Below are positions 8,641 through 19,300 of a stretch of 64,000 nt of DNA, piece after piece (the first letter of the stretch is position 1; each line of letters starts with the position of its first letter). Source of the stretch: Oxytricha trifallax. Taxonomy: Eukaryota > Ciliophora > Spirotrichea > Sporadotrichida > Oxytrichidae. The DNA lies in the NCBI GenBank assembly GCA_000711775.1, contig ARYC01000737.1, forward strand, positions 62,001 through 126,000, in the 5' to 3' direction. The position numbers and the translations under genes were made by a program. The notes beneath the pieces were generated by a model. It did no database searches. It worked only from the letters and a program-made list of their open reading frames with translations, and had not been told where the DNA came from.

Positions 8641-11104
8641 AATTAGTGCAGATTCGCTTGCTTACACTAAGTCTTTATCTCATATGAATTATGGAGATGG
8701 TATAATCATCTCAAGCACCTTCTTAAGATTGATAATGGAAAAAGATCAATATGACTTTGCAATGTCTCTTTATAAAAAGCATCTGTTGATTGTAAGAGTA
8801 AGTGACACTCGCACATTCTCAATGTCAAGATGAATTACATGTACCGAAAGCAAATTGCTTAATCTGATTCAAATTACAAAGATATTATTAAGCGGGATGT
8901 TTAGGATGAAAACCTATAGAACAATAGGCATGAAGTCATAGTCCATGTAATACAGATAATAATTCAGATTCTGAAAGTGTAATAGTTCCGTCGAAGATTA
9001 TTTATGAACAATTAAAATGTAAAAGCTGATTCACTTTGTGTAAATCTGTACTTGAAAATTTACAATTATGAATGCCAAGCAGCTGAAGAGTTTTAAATCT
9101 ATCTTAAAAAATCAAATAAAAGTCCAAATATCTATGGATAGTTTGATTTAAATTTTTTAAGATAAACTCTAGCATTTCAAAATATTATAATAAAGAGAAA
9201 CTTGCATAATTCAATTGAAAAAATATGAGTAAGAACTGATATTTGAAATTTAACAAATTTCATTACCTGGCCATAGTTACTACATTAACTCCTTGCCTCC
9301 GAAGGGTTTAAAAGTTACAGTATAAAATTTCTTTCAACCAATTATAAAGTTAAAATAGGAAGAAGTAGATTAAAAATTGCTTTTATTAATGTTATAGATT
9401 AATTAATTAACAAAAAGGGATTTTAAGATTTAAATTTATTTGAGAAAGCCTTTAATAAAAGAAATTACATCGTGAGACAAGCTACTATCTATAGTATCGA
9501 AAAGAAGAAATAAAAGAATCTCTCAATTAATATAATGATTAAAGATGACTTGATGAAGGAGGAAGCGGTTTTTTTGTTGGTCATTGAATTCGATAAGCTA
9601 AAAACTTTTGATAAAATAATGGGAAATTTCAACAAAAACTTAGAATTAAAGATATATTCCCAATTAGAGTCCATTACTAGAATTAATGAAAAATAGCTAA
9701 TTTAATTTCAACTTTACAACATCAGAGAATAATAAGATAAATTTGTAGAAGTTGAGATTGTAATTTCAATAAAGAAATGATCCTTCATTTAAAAGTTATA
9801 TCCAAGTTAATCACTGAGTAGCTAAACAATTTAATATAACAAATTTTAGACAGTTATCAAGAATAAAAATGAAATTCTTAATATAAAGTCACTTTCAATT
9901 GAATTCTATTTTAGACTTTAAAACGATCAAATAAACAATAATATGGTGATCAGTAGGACATAAAATAGTCAGATTATTATTAAGCAGATTATCGATGATT
10001 CCTTGCCAGCAGAGGATTTTAATCTTATTTAGGGACTTGTGAACATAGTAATAGTAGTGTATAAAAATGAGAAAACTACTTTGCATACCAATGAGAGTTT
10101 CTTAATTCATACTTTGGCATAATGCTTAATAGAAAATTTTAAGAGTTAGATGTCATTAAAGTTGAAAACTATAAGTTGTAAAAGTATATTTTTGCAAAGA
10201 GAAAAGAATACTATAGACCACTCACAAGCCAGGGATGTCAGGGATTACGTGTTTCATATCAGGAAATCTTCAGCATAGCGGAATTTAAAGTAACCAAGTA
10301 TTTAAGATATTTATACTGAAAAAACTTGAGAGTATAAATGAACTAAATGACTATAAAGAGAGGCTAGTTACCAATAAGTTATCCATGTCTTATCAGCATG
10401 ATGTTTCAGAAGTATAAATGTATTATTTAGACTGCCTAAAACTCTGGAAGAAATTCAGTCACTCAACTTGAACCACAGAGTTAATAAGCATCTTATAAGA
10501 AAAAAATTAGTACATCTAGGCCAAAAACTGGTTTCACACTACTACAAGATATGGTAATCACACAATCTAAGCCACTCAATTAAAAAGATATTGTAGTTGT
10601 TTCTAAACCTGATTTCAGAAGCAAGGTTGTAAGAATGAGATAATAACTTAAGAATAAAGTTATGGGAAAAGAACTGATACTAATTTTATGAATTAGAGTT
10701 GTCTAAATGGCTGGGGTACTCAATAAACAGTTATTTCTGAAAAATATCACTTAAATTTATAGCAATCTTAAGATGGAATATATAAAAATTTAGTTCATAA
10801 AACAACAATCAAAATAGCCTTTTCTAAGAATTAAATAGCATAGTAAAAGTTAAAAAGTTGTTGTCAGATCAAAAATAAAATTTAAATAAAGATTCCTTGC
10901 TAACTTCTGATAAAAAATAACTATAATTTTACAGTTGTTGCTAAGAACATTACTAATTCAAAGCATTTAGAGAAAGAATACATTGATTAAATGGACTAAG
11001 ATTAAATGGGAGTAGAGAACAGCATTTCAAGTAAATGTTTAATGATATGCTTAAGATAGGCGGAGCATATAAAGTATATGATATTGTTTTTAGTATTTTT
11101 ATGA
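8640..11104 (+). pseudogene. Broken coding region, unknown protein(s)
   Basis: Successive + strand frames, all using TAA/TAG as Gln, cover most of this block. Near 8650-8833 the frame contains NYGDGIIISTFLRLI. A second lies at about 9520-9780, a third at 9868-10329 (153 codons, containing QARDVRDYVFHIRK). The last is open from 10328 to the TGA at 11102-11104 with only two in-frame TGAs, near 10470 and at 10610-10612. The parts are joined by single-base frame changes. The last frame holds LKRYCSCFQT and GCKNEI on either side of a TGA, faintly like Cys-rich CXC (tesmin-type) motifs, but too degenerate to name. It may be a decayed germline gene or a transposon protein. No TIRs were seen around it. 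Confidence 0.5.
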
Positions 11105-11230
11105 TAATAGTCCTGGAAAGTCCTCTCCTTCCCATTTATTTACCATTAAGGACTCAAATCCATCTACTAGTCAAGAACTAACAATAATAATGGCTAATGA
11201 CCATAATAAATGATCTAAACCCCAAGATAA

Positions 11231-11263
11231 TAAAAAAAATAATAATAATAATAATAATAATAA
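11231..11263. repeat. (AAT)n microsatellite at an element 3' end
   Basis: About ten AAT units preceded by an A run, directly next to the conserved 3' tail at 11266. Read on the minus strand it is a (TTA)n tail, as often found at non-LTR retrotransposon 3' ends. Confidence 0.7.
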
Positions 11264-11265
11264 TT

Positions 11266-11345
11266 TGATCACATTGAGGTCTCTAGGGACCCCCGATCAA
11301 TAAGCTTTAAAGCATATAAGGGTCAAGCCCTTTTAATATTATTTA
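11266..11345 (-). mobile_element. 3' end of a repeat element (copy A), possibly a non-LTR retrotransposon
   Basis: On the minus strand, this ~75-bp block matches 59920-59992. The match looks protein-level: both read KRA-x-PL(Y/F)ALK...DRGS(L/P)ETSM followed by TGA, with mostly synonymous third-base changes and a one-codon indel. Copy A has TGA where copy B has a Cys codon. The block also folds into two short hairpins (AAGGG/CCCTT and GGGGTC/GACCTC). It is followed by a (TTA)n tail. Assignment to LINE-type elements is inferred from the tail only; no reverse transcriptase was seen. Confidence 0.5.
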
Positions 11346-11419
11346 AATCATCTGATCTGTTCAATCTCTCCGGTTGTCTTATCGTTGATTCTATTTTAAC
11401 TAATTCTTAATCAATTCAA

Positions 11420-11698
11420 TCAAAATAGTGAATTCTTGTGAGCCCACAACTGTCTTTAGTATACTCTTTCTCTGTAGAAGTTAAGTACATGTTTGTCAAT
11501 CTCTCTCTCTTCTTATTCTTTGTCAATGGATCTAAATCCATCATAAACTCCGAACTCAACATATTCTTGGAGCTCTTGCATAGTTTCATCGAATGATCTC
11601 AGCGTTCTGTAGTTGATTTCCATGCAATCAACGGAGTTACATATTGGACACCATCTCCCATTGATCTTCAGATCATACAAACCCACTTCCTGAAACAT
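11420..11698 (-). CDS. Small Cys-containing ORF next to the element tail
   Basis: 92 codons from ATG (11696-11698) to TGA (11420-11422), with TAA read as Gln. The N-terminal part has GRWCPICNSVDCM, a C-x2-C-x4-C pattern that could bind zinc. The rest is acidic and charged (ETMQELQEYVEFG, KEQEEREIDKHV). It lies just upstream, in the sense direction, of the conserved tail at 11266-11345 and may be the remaining part of that element's protein in another frame. No named family recognised. Confidence 0.5.
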
Positions 11699-11699
11699 C

Positions 11700-12379
11700 T
11701 TTTTAATTAATATTATTATTATATAATAAACAAAAGTCCCAAATCTTTTATATGTTATTTAATAGGTTTCATTAATTGTATTGGGTAATATCCAGATTTA
11801 ACATATAAATCTATGGGGTTTAGGGATTTAGGGGTTTCTGGGTCTTCAAAAGTAAGGTTCTCTGGAATTTGGTTAGAGTATTTATGGTTATTAGTAAGCG
11901 TAAATAACTTTTGTTTGTTGTGGTTTCTACTCCCTTAGGTAAATGTTGTTAGTTGTTTTGATATTTAGTTTTAGTATTAAATAGCTAGATATATTTGGGT
12001 GATTCCCATCATATCTTTAGGTCAACTTTTTTACAAATTTATGGGCGATTCTCTAATAATTGTTAGATTGAAATTTCTCTATTATATAGTAAAGAGGAGA
12101 AATTCTTTTCGTGACGCATTAAAGAATTTGGGAGTGATTCCTTCTAAATCGTTACTTAGTTTATTCTTCTATTGTATAGAGGAAATGGTCGCACTAAGCC
12201 ATCTTGATTTCAAATTTAGGGTTAGGTTTTAGGCCTTGAGGGGATTGTAGTTTTCATGAGGTTTTGACAGTGTTTTAATTCTTCCTGTTTGTTTGTTTAT
12301 CGGACTGGTTGGAGATGTTAATAACTAATGAATAGATTTCTTCGGTCAGGTCTCAAGCCTACTTGAAGTTGAAAATGTC
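11700..12379. other. Region of higher GC, no certain gene
   Basis: Less AT-rich than its neighbours. A 77-codon frame at 11999-12232 (+) is hydrophobic and basic, starting IPIISLGQLFYKF, and uses no TAA/TAG. This fits a mitochondrial-type ORF or chance. It may belong to the same insert as the rRNA-like block that follows. Confidence 0.3.
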
Positions 12380-12800
12380 ATCATAAACAGAGAGTGGACT
12401 TTGGGGGTTGGGTGTGGAGCTGAGTAAGTGAGCTAATTCGTCGTAAGCTCACTGTTTTAGTAGTTAATAATTGCTTGACTCTAAGGTAATCAATTTGAAA
12501 ATTAAGAGAACCAATGTAGAGTGTATGCTCCTGTTGTGCTAGGGTTATTGTTTAGTACCTAGCTAGGTTGAGAACGGGTGCTAAAAGAATGTACTGACTT
12601 AAGGGTGCGAAATCTGACATACTCTATGATTAGGGCCACTCGTGAGTATGTATGTACTTCTTTGTTAAAACACACTTCTGTACCATACGATCCAGCTGGG
12701 GGAAGTTCGCTTTTCGAACTAATGAGACGAATTTTTGCCTCTATCTTTAGAACGGTTCGACTATCCTTCCTCGTTCAAACTCTTTTAACTTAACTTTTTA
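12380..12800 (+). other. Possible mitochondrial large-subunit rRNA 3'-domain insert (NUMT)
   Basis: The segment around 12500-12640 follows the order of conserved words of the LSU rRNA 3' domain: AAGAGAACC in the sarcin-ricin loop position, CCTGTTGTGCTAG, CTAGCTAGG, GGGTGCTAAAAG, then CTTAAGGGTGCGAAATC. I matched these by eye to the bacterial 23S layout, not by alignment. Base composition differs from the AT-rich surroundings. If right, this is a decayed or divergent mitochondrial fragment in nuclear DNA. Confidence 0.4.
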
Positions 12801-13543
12801 AGTTAGTTATTCCAAATTAATTATATATGTAAAATAATAAAAAGAGACCTAATACTAGCCAGGTCAATTCAAATAAGTTCTAAGCAAGCAATTAAATTAT
12901 TCATTAATATAATGCTATTCTCTATACTATGAGGCAGCAGCCTATCACTAGCCTAAGAATGATGCTCATTAATAGAAGGAAACATTCGAAAACTCTAGTC
13001 CCTTAAGAAACAATCTATAACTTAAAAATGAAAAACAACAAAGTGAGGAGTTTAAGAACATAAAGTATCATTCTTGGGTAAATACCCGACGATACAAACC
13101 AAATTATACTTGAAATAAGCTGCAAATAGTTAGATAACGCCTAATTATTTTCAAAGTAAAAACTTTAAATAAAAATTCATGAAAACAAAAGTTAAAGTAC
13201 AGTGAGTTTAGCAAATAACAAAGAAAAATTTGCGGGAAATTTAGGGGAGATCACAGGCTTTTAAAATAATATATAAGAATCATAAATAATTAAGATAGTT
13301 AACTAAAGCTAATGAAGGCTGTTAGTACTCTCCTTCATTAGATAGATATGGAATAAAAGCTAATTATTAGATATGAGATCGCTATATCAATATTAATAGA
13401 CAACTAATGATAAAATATTTATTTTAATAATTTATCATTAATGCTAAAGAGAGATTTGAATTATGATTCATAAAAGTTTTAGATTATCTTAGTCGACTAT
13501 TTATAAGAAAAATTAAGTAGGAATATTGATTAGACAAGCTAGT
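12801..13543. other. Spacer, possibly containing more organelle-like sequence
   Basis: Contains ATGAGGCAGCAG at about 12929, which resembles a conserved SSU rRNA word, and TACCCGACGATAC near 13085, but the remainder does not follow convincingly. AT-rich after 13200. No protein-coding frame recognised. Confidence 0.25.
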
Positions 13544-16249
13544 TCACCCAAAATAGAAAGATACAATGATGACTAAGATACCAAATACAGCCAGTCTTAC
13601 AAACACATTAGACCAGGCGCTCTTTACTTTTCTGTAAGCACTCACGCATTCTGTAAATACATTCAGGGCCACCATCATGTCAACATTTAAATTAGGATTT
13701 TATTGCTTCATCTTGTTCATCATAGCAGGGTCCTTCATCATAGACAGTGCTGAATTGATCATGTAAGTTCTTCATAGAAGGATTCTACATCATGTTTTGC
13801 CTGGCGTTTAGATCGACAGAGACAGGTGCTCGACCCTGATCACATCTCTTCATTTCAGCTGCTTAAGGCATCATGTCTGGATTCTGCATCATTTGCTGAA
13901 CCATAGGGGTGATCATCATGTTATTCATTATTCCCATCATATCTCCTCCGTTGTTTGCCCTTCCAAAAGCATTCATAATCATTGGGTTAAAGTGTTGTTG
14001 AGTTTATTAGGAGGAGGTTCATATTCCTATTAACTGCTCTACTTTTATTTTTTAAGTTGTTTTTCCTGTTCTTCTACATTAGCACTAGTAACACTATGAA
14101 AATTAAGTATAATTAATTCTGATACTAGTTTTGGGATTTTGACTTAGTTAACTACTACTATTATTTTTGCTTGTTTGCTACACATTACTGTTTTTCATTT
14201 GTTGACAGACATTTCTCATTAGGTCAGGATTAGAAGCCATAATTAAATATGTATTCTTTAGTATCTCAGGAACATAATATTTGTCATCATCTCCAACAGC
14301 TAATCGCTCATTTCCATTCCCTATCCCTTTACTTCTATATCATCTATTCTTTACTGTTTTTCATGACTTTTACCATATTTTTCAGCTGCTGGTTATCCAT
14401 ACTATTCAAACGCTCTGTTCATGCTTTATTGAGTTTACTATTTCTTTTTCAGGCAAATTTGCGATGGATTACTCAATTAAACTGTAGGTTGACTCTATGT
14501 GGATGTAGTTCAAGGAATAGTAGTATTGATTTATTCACTATCATTAGTTGAATGTCCTTAGTTTATTTTATTCTCAGCTCTCTTTCTATTCTGTTTCTCA
14601 GCATACTCGTCATATTTAACTTATTTCACTATAGAAATCCATGATTTTCTAGTCCTTTGAGTTCCATCAAGTGCCTTCTTATCATAATTACGAATTGTTC
14701 TGAAGTTATTAATTGTTCCTCCATTGATCTTATTTTACTTTGCTTGTAGGTACATCGCTTAACTTATTCTAAAAGAGTCTTTCGAGTTCTTAGGCTCATG
14801 CTCTAGTATTTGCTGACATTGATCAATGACTAAATTATACTAATTAAAATTTTGTTCGCACAAGGCCACATTTAATAGACAAGCAATTTTCATTTGTCTG
14901 GCATTAGCATTATTCTTCAAACATTCATTGAATCTGATAAAGTTAATAAATTTATAGTACTTCTCGCATGCTTTCTCGTATATCTGTTCCTTGTAAAATT
15001 TATTCACTTTTTCCTTTAGTTTATTGACTTCATTTAATTCTTTAATCATTACTTTTTGAACCTGCTGAAAATGGTTATTACTATTAATGGTATTTTTTTA
15101 TTACTTTTGAGTAATTTCACTAGTATATAATTAATATTACTGATTCTGTATAAGTTTAAAAATGCATAAATAATTAGTTAGTTATTAAGTTATTAGGAAA
15201 TTAATATTGAGGGGAAATAATACTGAATGTAATCTTCCTCCCGACCTCCCCTCCGGAAGCATCAGGTGTGGTCCTGCATTAATAATTACTAAAATTCTTA
15301 AACTAATATATTAATTTCCTCGAAAGGGTCACACTTAATATACTATAGTATAAAGTTGAATATTTTAATAACTTTATAATATTAGCTTCTGAATCTATAT
15401 TAAATGTCCATATAGACTTGTATAAATTCTAAATAGATATTCTGAACACTGTTCTTTAAAAATAAGAGATTCACAATAACCTCCAATTAATTTCATTTGT
15501 GGATGAAAAAATTTATTTTTATAAACTAGCGATTCTTTATATTTTATTTAAAATTTAGTATAATTCTATACAGACTTATTAATAATTACATAAGGATTAT
15601 TTAGATTCCTTAAATTTTAATATAATTGTTGATAAATTAATTATTATCTTATAATATCTGCTTATAACTTAAACAATTAAATTTAATTAATATAAATAAA
15701 TAGATTTTATAAGAGTGTTTGATATAAGCAGTCAATTAGGATTATAATATGGCATTTTATAGTTCTTAATGCCTTAGAAAATAGTATTTTTCTATTTTCT
15801 CAATATCTCACAAAAATAATCGTGGTTTGTTTGGAAAAATCGAAATGTTAATACCCATCTAATCTATGTAAATTTTGTGATAGATTTTAAAATCGATGAA
15901 TGATGGTACTGGTTTTGTTCTAAGGTTGAGTGTTATCTCACCATTTTTATTGCTGCTAAGTGTTATTAGAGAAACCACCAGCATTTTTTGCATAATAATT
16001 AGCCATTTCTCCTATGAAGGGAGTACATGCTCCAAATTATCATTGAGATCTATTTTTGTCAAGATTCATGTTATTTATGGCTTGAGTGATTTATATGATT
16101 ATTTCATGTGACTAATTCTTATCAGCCATACTTGATATGAAATGTTTAGCTCTGTACAATTACGCCTTAAGATGTTTATTACTCATGTCACCATCTTTAC
16201 TGCTATTTCTAAGATTGGGGTCAAAGTTTGCGAAGTTAGGAGGCATCAT
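13544..16249 (-). pseudogene. TPR/STI1-domain co-chaperone-like protein with C-terminal membrane anchor, micronuclear form
   Basis: Read 5'-3' on the minus strand. It starts MMPPNFANFDPNLRN (ATG 16247-16249). After a candidate IES (15087-15902) the frame continues into a TPR region at about 15050-14750: KLKEKVNKFYKEQIYEKACEK ... LLNVALCEQNFN ... LEHEPKNSK. An STI1-like Met/Asn/Gln-rich region follows near 13990-13740 (ITPMVQQMMQNPDMMPQAAE, NPSMKNL). The end, VFVRLAVFGILVIIVSFYFG, is a single tail-anchor-like membrane helix before TGA at 13544. TPR plus STI1 plus tail anchor suggests an Hsp70/Hsp90-docking membrane co-chaperone, similar in plan to plant OEP61/TPR7. Two in-frame TGAs lie in the first part and several one-base frame changes lie between 14500 and 13700, so this is a pseudogene or an error-bearing copy. 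It is divergent from the GTPase gene 250 bp away. Confidence 0.65.
15087..15902 (-). other. Candidate internal eliminated sequence (IES) with TACCAT pointer
   Basis: 816 bp, very AT-rich apart from a GC-rich patch at 15233-15282. It separates the N-terminal and TPR parts of the co-chaperone-like gene. On the gene strand TACCAT occurs at both borders (plus-strand ATGGTA at 15903-15908 and 15087-15092). Removing one repeat plus the interior joins ...NKTS to TINSNNHFQQ in frame. The length is a multiple of 3, so the frame is also kept without removal; the compositional change and pointer are the evidence. Confidence 0.5.
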
Positions 16250-16499
16250 TTTTAAAGTTGATTTTTGATTTAATATAAATTATAAGCGTCCTTCTAGGAA
16301 TTTTTTTAAAATGCTATTGAATTCAAATTAACTATTAAAATCCAATAATTAAAAAAATTGTAATATTCTTCACATAATATTGAATTGAAGTATGACATAT
16401 GTATTGAATGTGCTTGGATTTATGTCTTGAGCAATAGTTTTATTGAATTAGAAGTGGATAAATAAAAGACACTAGAGAACCTAGACAAGAAAGTTTAAA

Positions 16500-17747
16500 A
16501 ATCTAAGTAAATTCACTTTGACGACCTAAAATTGATTCTCTTTGGAGACTCAGCTGTAGAAAAAAATCAAAGTGAATTTCATCATAAAAATAACAATACA
16601 TTTGTTCTAGACTTACGGAAAGATTTTTGTTGAATGACTTGTAAGTGTTAAAGAACATAGAATTATGAAATAGTGTGTAAAAAAGAGGAAGAGAACATTC
16701 TAGATATATTCAATAAACTTCAAATTCCTATGTGAATAGTTTTATAAAGCTTAATTTATAGTGAGGGGAGGACATCGTCTACACATGCTTTGACTATGTA
16801 GAGATACAACCCCACATTTAATGACAAAGAATACAAAGTGAGTATGTTTACTAGTAATTAAGGAGATATTGTGTCAAAGTTAGTTTTATATAATTTAATA
16901 TTCATTTACATTTTCAGATATCTAAGACACAGCTGGGCAAGAATCTTTCAGCCAAGTTATTAGATATTTATATTTAATAATGAGTTAATTGACAATAGTT
17001 TAATACTTATCTAATTAAAATGCTCAAATTTTAAATGTGTAAAACAATCCTTGCTCAAATTATGGTGTTACAGTATCGATTAGACTGATAAAATTGTGAA
17101 TTTATCTTTAAAAATTTTAGAATCTTAAGTTATTTCTTCGGAGCACATGCAGCAATTTTGGTATTTTATGCAAGCAGAAGAGTTCCATACAAAAATTTGA
17201 AGAAATGGTACTAGAGAATGCGTAATTAATACCCTTAAATTCCATGAATTGTCATTTAATGCCTAAATATTACTTATTATTTAACTTGTTTTTTTTATTT
17301 TGCTTGTTAAAATTTTAATTTAAAAAATTATTAATTCCCAAGTTATTTTAATAACTTAAATAATTCTTGTTTATTTGAGATAATTTTAAATAAAAGACTA
17401 ATTAATTTCAAATTAAAATTGCTATTTTTAATAATCATGAGTTAATGATTCATTCTCTTTATCATATAAGTGAACATTGATAGAATATTTATTCTTAGAA
17501 ATATTTATAATATATTTGGGTTATAATTACCAATAAAATCGATGTTGATGAGAGAGCTTCTTCACAAAGTAAATATAAATTCGTGGAGGATCTCGAATTG
17601 CCCTTAAACTTCGTCAGTGCTGCCGAAGGCACCAATGTAGCCCTGATATTCAGAGAAGCAATGGACATGGCCATTAAATATAAAGAAGATCCAAATAACG
17701 ATAATTACATGAAGGATGTCATGGACATACTAGGAGACTACATATGA
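16500..17747 (+). pseudogene. RABL2-like small GTPase, in pieces
   Basis: Ras-superfamily motifs occur in order on the + strand. G1 region DDLKLILFGDSAVEKN at 16520-16567 has Glu and Asn where GxxxxGK(S/T) needs Gly and Ser. A G2-like YNPTFNDKEYK lies at about 16800-16837. A GTGAGT...TTTTCAG stretch (about 16838-16916) looks like an ~80-nt intron. G3 DTAGQESFS is at about 16925-16950. After an AT-rich gap come G4 TNKIDVDE (from about 17529) and G5 LPLNFVSAAEGTNV, ending DILGDYI and TGA 17745-17747. NKIDVD plus FVSAA(E/D)GTNV is typical of RABL2, a GTPase of ciliary trafficking. The broken P-loop and frame changes suggest either decay or MDS/IES borders not yet resolved. Confidence 0.65.
16838..16916 (+). 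other. Putative spliceosomal intron in the GTPase gene
   Basis: Begins GTGAGTATGT and ends ATTTTCAG; about 79 nt, AT-rich, lying between the G2-like and G3 motifs. Joining does not give a perfect frame as read, so a one-base error or different splice sites would be needed. Confidence 0.4.
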
Positions 17748-18184
17748 TCATCAAAAGAATAAAGAGTTAAATAATCTTCATAATGTTCAATAGAATGAGT
17801 GAAGGCTATATTAGAAACTCGCTAAACACTCTGATTCAACTTATCCTTGCTAAGATAAATTTAGTTTCTATTGTGTATGTTCAAATATATTCTCAAAAAT
17901 GTATTCTTCATTACAATTCAATTCGCAAGAATTTTAAGGTAACATGTCTAGACTTAACAATCATTTATTTATATAAAATAATAATAATAATAAAATGGAT
18001 TAGCAAACTAGAAAGCTTATGCTGAAAAAGAATATAAATCGGTAATCAATCAAAAATATAAATGAAGATGCTCCATATTACATAAATACTAGCATTTGAA
18101 TGCTGATTGTATGTGTGTTTAATGATTGAAAAATCAAATAAATTTAACATATCACTGTTTAATACTAAAATCAAACCATAAATC
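17748..18184. other. AT-rich spacer after the GTPase gene
   Basis: No gene recognised. An 80-codon standard-code frame at 17783-18025 has AT-driven composition and is not supported as a protein. Confidence 0.4.
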
Positions 18185-18755
18185 TTAGTCGTGACGTAAA
18201 CGTATCTGAGTGAGTTGACGTGGCAAATTCCGTGACGTGGCAGTCGTGAAGTAGAAAACTCAGAAAAACCAATCCCGCTATTACCTAGTCTTCTCCCAAA
18301 ATCAAAATGTCACCCCAGTTTATACCTGGGGACAGAGCTCGTGAGATCCAACTAGATGACAGAAGATGGAGAAAAACGCTTACCGGTCCCACAGCTGCTG
18401 GGAAACGTAATCCCTATCCTTTCGCTGTGGTAGCTTCAGCACCCTAACCCGGTGTGGGAGAAAAATCCTTATCGTTGGCTTCAATGGTTTTCGTCTTCTC
18501 ATTTTTGAAGGCAGAGCGTACCTTCATCCTGCTCCCTATTACCTAGGAAACTGAACTCAAGCCAGTAGACTCATCTAATGCAGGGAAATCTTAGGAACCA
18601 GCTCACTCGAAGAGTGTACGCTGACAGATTGAACCCCGCCGACTGGTCCCTCATGCGTTGCGCTCAGCAACTGCCTATCTGCTGTCGATAGGCCTTAGTA
18701 TAGTAGAAAGCTCTATCAGAAAGTCCCAAGTGGTTGGTACCACCTAGCAATTAAC
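18185..18755. other. GC-rich island of unknown nature
   Basis: Roughly half G+C by eye, in surroundings near 25-30 percent, with abrupt edges. It opens with several GTGACGT words. A + strand frame in the ciliate code runs from ATG 18307 for about 105 codons (MSPQFIPGDRAREIQ...) to TGA near 18624. An overlapping frame includes RLNPADWSLM. Neither resembles a family I know, and no rRNA or tRNA was recognised. It could be a macronuclear-destined segment, an organellar or foreign insert, or a structured RNA gene. Confidence 0.4.
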
Positions 18756-19300
18756 TTTATAATTTAATAATTTTGAATGCTGATAATATGGCTTAACCAT
18801 AATTCCCTGGTTTATCAATTCGTTTAAACTCACATAAGTGATAAAATTTAGTTCATAGATCATGACTCCCTAGATATGATAAACTCCAGTCTTGCTTTAA
18901 TATCAATAGAATCAATCTATCAACAAGCAATACTGCAATTCAACTATGAATGTATAAAATTATATAACGAGATAATTTAATTAATTGGTAAATATTTATA
19001 TACTTTCAAGGCAGAAAACAATTAAAGTAATAATTCAAACTTCAAGCTTGAAGAATAAATAAAAAATTTCTAAGAATACGTTTTTTAATTTATACAATAT
19101 AATATTTACCATTTAAAACGATGATAAAGAAAGAGCATTGTTTCCAATAACTAATAGATAAATATCTCAAAAATACCAATTATTTAAAATAGAAATATTT
19201 TATCGATAAATAGATATTAAATACATAAACTTTAAAAATATAAATGAATGGAGATTAAGTCTTGGATTTAAAACAAGCAGAAATTTTGGCTAGTAGGTCA
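18756..19300. other. AT-rich spacer
   Basis: No open frames or repeats recognised. It leads into the inverted-repeat element at 19301. Confidence 0.4.

Noticed and set aside
11812..11855. G4T-like run GGGGTTTAGGGATTTAGGGG as a telomere or TBE end
   Set aside because: Not a regular G4T4 repeat, and there is no TBE ITR sequence next to it.
12700..12790. tRNA gene near GGTTCGACTATCC
   Set aside because: The T-arm-like word is present but the stem does not pair and no acceptor or anticodon arm could be built.
14249..14551. Plus-strand hydrophobic frames of 100 and 68 codons
   Set aside because: Antisense to the TPR/STI1 gene; hydrophobicity arises from the complementary strand.
15896..16111. 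Plus-strand 71-codon frame
   Set aside because: Antisense to the N-terminal segment of the TPR/STI1 gene.
18185..18755. Nuclear rRNA gene in the GC-rich island
   Set aside because: Compared by eye with conserved 18S and 28S words on both strands; no run of conserved words in the right order.
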